Notes under the pieces: generated by a model
What the model saw: only the letters and a program-made list of their open reading frames with translations
Told to the model about the DNA's origin: nothing
The model's database searches: none
In this document: piece after piece, positions 5,523-7,945 of the stretch
Layout: each line of letters opens with the position of its first letter
How positions within the stretch are numbered: the stretch's first letter is position 1
Program-made: the position numbers and the translations under genes
NCBI GenBank assembly: GCA_005883775.1
Contig: VBEU01000071.1
Coordinates: forward strand, 1-7,945
Length of the DNA stretch: 7,945 bases
Source: Chloroflexota bacterium
Lineage (GTDB): Bacteria > Chloroflexota > Limnocylindria > P2-11E
Reading direction: 5' to 3'

Positions 5523-6517
5523 CCGTCACACCCGGGCCAGATAGAGATGTCGCGGATGAGAACGCTCTGCTCGAGGAAACGCGCGTGCACGTCCGGTGGC
5601 TTCTCATTCCGGAGACGGAAGAGGATGAAGTTGGTCACCGATGGGAACACCTCGATCGCGGGGACTCGCCGCAGCGCCTCGAGGACACGCGCGCGCTCGC
5701 GCTTCGCGAGCTCGAGCCGGTGCGCGATCGACTCCTCGTCGCGAGCGATGCGCGCCGCGACCGCGAGCGTCAGTGTGCTGACGTTGTAGGGAAGCGCGGC
5801 CGCGGTGAAGTACCCCATGAGATCCGGATGGACGATGAGTACACCCACGCGAAGGCCCGCGGCGGCGAGGACCTTCGAGAACGTCTTCGAGATGACCATG
5901 TTCGGGAATTCGTCCATGCGCGAGACGAGCGACTTCCCCGCGAAGTCCGAGTACGCCTCGTCGACGAGGACGAGGGTCTCGGGGAAGCGCTCCGCGACCG
6001 CGAGGATCACGTCGGCGTCGATCTCGCCGCCGGTGGGGTTGTTCGGAGTTGTAAAGACCACGATCTCAGGCCGTGCTTTGGCCATGGTGGCGAGCGCGCG
6101 CTCCTTCGTGACCTCGTACGGCAGGCCGACCATCTCCTCGACGACCGTTCCGCCGGCGAGCTGCGTCAGCCTCCCATGCATCGAATAGGTCGGGTGGAAG
6201 AGAAGCGTCTTTCGGCCGTGACCGCCAAACACGAGGAAGACCTGCAACAAAAGCTCGTTGCTGCCGTTGCCGAGGATCAGCCGATCGGACTTCGTCCCCC
6301 AGCGCGCGGAGAGGATCTCCCGGAGGTCATCGCCGCGGCCGGGATACCTGTTCAGCAGGACGCCGTTGAGCTCCTCCGCCGTGATGTAGCGGCCCGCGAC
6401 GTTCGGCTCCGGCCACTCGTTCGCGTTTATGCGGACGTCGGCCTTCAGCATCTGGGTCCGATACGGCTGGAACTGCGCGAGCTCGGCGCGCGGGCGGGGC
6501 AGCTTCCGATCGCTCAT
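5429..6517 (-). CDS. hisC: histidinol-phosphate aminotransferase (PLP, class I/II)
   Basis: HisC transfers an amino group from glutamate to imidazole-acetol phosphate, giving histidinol phosphate. The chosen ATG at 6517 yields 362 residues beginning MSDRKLPRPRAEL; a GTG at 6535 would add six residues and cannot be excluded. Landmarks numbered from that ATG: INANEWPEPN (30-39), LNRYPG (55-60), LGNGSNELL (82-90), TTPNNPTGG (156-164), VDEAYSDF (185-192), ISKTFSKVLAAAGLRVG (209-225, with K211 the likely Schiff-base lysine), NFILFRL (296-302) and CLRASIGTPAENDRF (333-347), whose arginine is the usual substrate-carboxylate contact. Length and motifs fit a complete enzyme. HisC relatives can also act on aromatic amino acids, but the family call is strong. 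It lies apart from hisA, so the histidine genes are not in one operon here. Its end overlaps the probable exonuclease reading frame. Confidence 0.92.
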   Translation of the reverse strand: MSDRKLPRPRAELAQFQPYRTQMLKADVRINANEWPEPNVAGRYITAEELNGVLLNRYPGRGDDLREILSARWGTKSDRLILGNGSNELLLQVFLVFGGHGRKTLLFHPTYSMHGRLTQLAGGTVVEEMVGLPYEVTKERALATMAKARPEIVVFTTPNNPTGGEIDADVILAVAERFPETLVLVDEAYSDFAGKSLVSRMDEFPNMVISKTFSKVLAAAGLRVGVLIVHPDLMGYFTAAALPYNVSTLTLAVAARIARDEESIAHRLELAKRERARVLEALRRVPAIEVFPSVTNFILFRLRNEKPPDVHARFLEQSVLIRDISIWPGCDGCLRASIGTPAENDRFIAALDTVFAAPAARR

Positions 6518-6539
6518 CCATCCATAGCCTGACACGCGG

Positions 6540-6570
6540 GGGCCGCTCGCGCTCTCCGCGCGAACGGCCC
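6540..6570 (-). terminator. hairpin between the PKD protein gene and hisC
   Basis: On the minus strand, a 13-bp stem (6570-6558 with 6552-6540) closes a GGAGA loop. Twelve pairs are Watson-Crick and one is U-G in RNA. It lies 33 bp past the TAA of the PKD protein gene (6604-6606) and 22 bp before the hisC ATG. There is no U-tract, as is common for terminators in high-GC genomes. The most likely role is ending or protecting the PKD transcript; an attenuator in the hisC leader is a weaker alternative, since I see no His-rich leader peptide. Confidence 0.6.
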
Positions 6571-6603
6571 GCCGTTGCTTGGGGGAGGTGGGGGCTTGGT
6601 TGG

Positions 6604-7945
6604 TTAGCGGGAGTCGCGCCCCGCCGATCGCTTGGCGTCGGTCTTCTTGGACTTCTCCGTCTTGTTCTTGTCCGATGTGGTGGTCGCGACCACGGTCTTT
6701 GTCGGCTGCTTAGTCGTTCGGACGCTCGCGCTCCCGCAGCCGGCGGCGGTCTGAGCCTGTGTTGCGAGCGCGCTCAGGGCCGCGTACTGGTCGTTCGTCA
6801 GAGTGCGCTGCGCGTACTGCAGCAGGTGGGCGAGAGTGCCCGTACTCGAGCAGACCTGGTCGTTGCCGTATGCAAGCGAAGCCTTGGTGTCGTCGATCCT
6901 CCTCAGGAGCCAACGCTCGTTGTTTCGATCGAGGTTGAAGCTCGTGATGAGCGCCGACATCTGGTCGAGCACATCCGACGTGCTCGAGGCGGCGACGGTG
7001 ACGGCGACCTGAGCGGTCGCGCTCGTCGAGGCGCCGGACGGTTCGGTCACGGTCGCAGCGATCGTGTACGCGCCGCTCGCTTCGTAGACGTGCGCCGCGC
7101 TGAACGCGGTCGCGCCTGCGGCGAGGGTCTGTGTCGTCGTGGCGCCGTCGCCCCAGGTCAGCGTGGCGACGTGGGTGTCGAGCGCGTCAGGGTCGGCAAA
7201 GCTTCCGTTGACCGTGACGTTCGCCCCGGCAACGCTCGAGTCGAGCGCGAGAGCGCTGGGAACGGTGTTGCGAGCGCTGACCACCACGGATACGTCCTGG
7301 GTCCCCGAGCCGCTGTCGCGGTCGGTGACTGTGACGACCACGTTGTACGTGCCTGAGGTGACGTAGGCGTGCGAACCGCTGAAGCTACGCGTGCCTGCCG
7401 CAAGCGGTTGCGGCGAAGTGCTGCCATCGCCCCACGCGAAGGTGACGGTGTAGGTGTCGGCCGTGCCGGGGTCGCTGAAGGTGCCGCTCACGGTCACGGT
7501 CTGGTGATCGGTGACCGAGGACGGCGTGACGGCGAGGCTCGACAGGGACGGCGACACATTCGTCGCGGTCACCGTCGTGCCGCCGGCGACCGACATCCCG
7601 CCGCCATCCGTCACGGTGACGGCGACGGTGTACGTGCCGGTCTCGAGATAGGTGTGAGTCGGGCTTGTCGAGGTAGCGCCGGCGGCAAGCGCGACGCTAT
7701 CGGTCGCGCCGTCGCCCCAGGTGATCGCGACCGTGTGGGTGTCCGTCACTTCGGCGTCGGTGAAGGACACGTCGAGGGTCGTGCTGCCGCCTTCGAGCAG
7801 CGCGGTCGCCCCGACGGCGAGATCGGCGGGCGCGTGGTTGCTCGCGAGAACGACGAGGTCCGCGCTCGAGCTGGACTTCGCCAGGTCGCGGTCGGCGACG
7901 GTCGCCTGGATGGTGACCGGGCCGGCGGCGTTGTAGGCGTGACTC
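6604..7945 (-). CDS. PKD-repeat exported protein with FIMAH-like C-terminal domain (5' end beyond the window)
   Basis: The frame is open from 7944 to a TAA at 6604-6606, giving 446 residues; no start is needed inside, because recognisable PKD sequence continues upstream of the internal GTG at 7770 (SHAYNAAGPVTIQATVADRD). There is one partial PKD unit (1-38) and three complete ones at about 39-129, 130-226 and 227-318. Each complete unit has a WGDG turn (TWGDGATD, AWGDGSTS, TWGDGATTT), then LAAG, then a H-x-Y strand (THTYLETGTYTVAVTVTD and equivalents). Residues about 324-403 form a helical domain starting DVLDQMSALITSFNLDRNN that resembles FIMAH domains, and it carries cysteines at about 365 and 403. 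A Lys/Ser/Thr-rich basic tail follows (404-446). No LPXTG motif or C-terminal membrane helix is seen. It is inferred to be an extracellular adhesin-like or enzyme-associated protein; any catalytic domain would lie upstream, outside the window. Confidence 0.87.
   Translation of the reverse strand, partial: SHAYNAAGPVTIQATVADRDLAKSSSSADLVVLASNHAPADLAVGATALLEGGSTTLDVSFTDAEVTDTHTVAITWGDGATDSVALAAGATSTSPTHTYLETGTYTVAVTVTDGGGMSVAGGTTVTATNVSPSLSSLAVTPSSVTDHQTVTVSGTFSDPGTADTYTVTFAWGDGSTSPQPLAAGTRSFSGSHAYVTSGTYNVVVTVTDRDSGSGTQDVSVVVSARNTVPSALALDSSVAGANVTVNGSFADPDALDTHVATLTWGDGATTTQTLAAGATAFSAAHVYEASGAYTIAATVTEPSGASTSATAQVAVTVAASSTSDVLDQMSALITSFNLDRNNERWLLRRIDDTKASLAYGNDQVCSSTGTLAHLLQYAQRTLTNDQYAALSALATQAQTAAGCGSASVRTTKQPTKTVVATTTSDKNKTEKSKKTDAKRSAGRDSR

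Noticed and set aside
6604..7770. A complete gene starting at the GTG at 7770
   Set aside because: The same frame stays open to the window edge and encodes another PKD segment upstream, with no signal peptide at 7770, so the gene is cut by the window.
6604..7945. CRISPR-like or short tandem DNA repeats in the PKD gene
   Set aside because: The similarity is at protein level between diverged domains; there are no identical short repeats with regular spacers.

Overview
This is a visibly GC-rich bacterial window with tightly packed genes, GTG starts, short gene overlaps and few Shine-Dalgarno sequences. The gene content fits a free-living, high-GC soil or freshwater lineage such as Chloroflexota or a deep Actinomycetota relative. 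It includes a stand-alone 5'-3' exonuclease, an exported lactonase-like propeller, a PKD-repeat surface protein with a FIMAH-like end, and scattered histidine genes. This taxonomic guess is weak. I see no tRNA, rRNA, CRISPR array, insertion sequence or phage gene.

Layout from left to right: the C-terminal end of an alpha/beta hydrolase of the epoxide-hydrolase type (+, 1-393) meets hisA (-, 390-1031) at a shared CTAG stop. Upstream of hisA on the minus strand lies a secreted seven-bladed beta-propeller gene (1099-2172), with a strong hairpin between the two. A 120-bp divergent intergenic region (2173-2292) separates the propeller gene from a two-component pair on the plus strand: an OmpR/PhoB-type response regulator (2293-3009) and a HAMP-type sensor histidine kinase (3006-4073), overlapping by ATGA. 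The kinase gene runs 23 bp into a convergent gene for a small four-helix membrane protein (4051-4515, -). Upstream of that on the minus strand are a 5'-3' exonuclease (4554 to about 5522) and hisC (5429-6517). A second hairpin (6540-6570) separates hisC from the 3' part of a gene for a PKD-repeat exported protein (6604-7945), whose start lies beyond the window.

The two strongest observations are these. (1) The divergent region holds four copies of TGTCAT/ATGACA at exact 11-bp steps, forming two back-to-back elements that each closely match the enterobacterial Pho box. This suggests that the regulator controls both itself and the exported propeller. (2) HisA is about 30 residues short because one internal block, covering beta strands 3-4 with the GGGIR phosphate-binding motif, is missing in frame, while both catalytic aspartates remain.

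Functionally, hisC and hisA serve histidine synthesis, although they are not adjacent. The regulator, kinase and propeller probably form one envelope- or nutrient-sensing unit. hisC, the exonuclease and the membrane protein could be one transcript. I did not find a clearly new multi-gene defence or mobile system; the candidate novelty is the divergent regulator-propeller unit and the shortened HisA.
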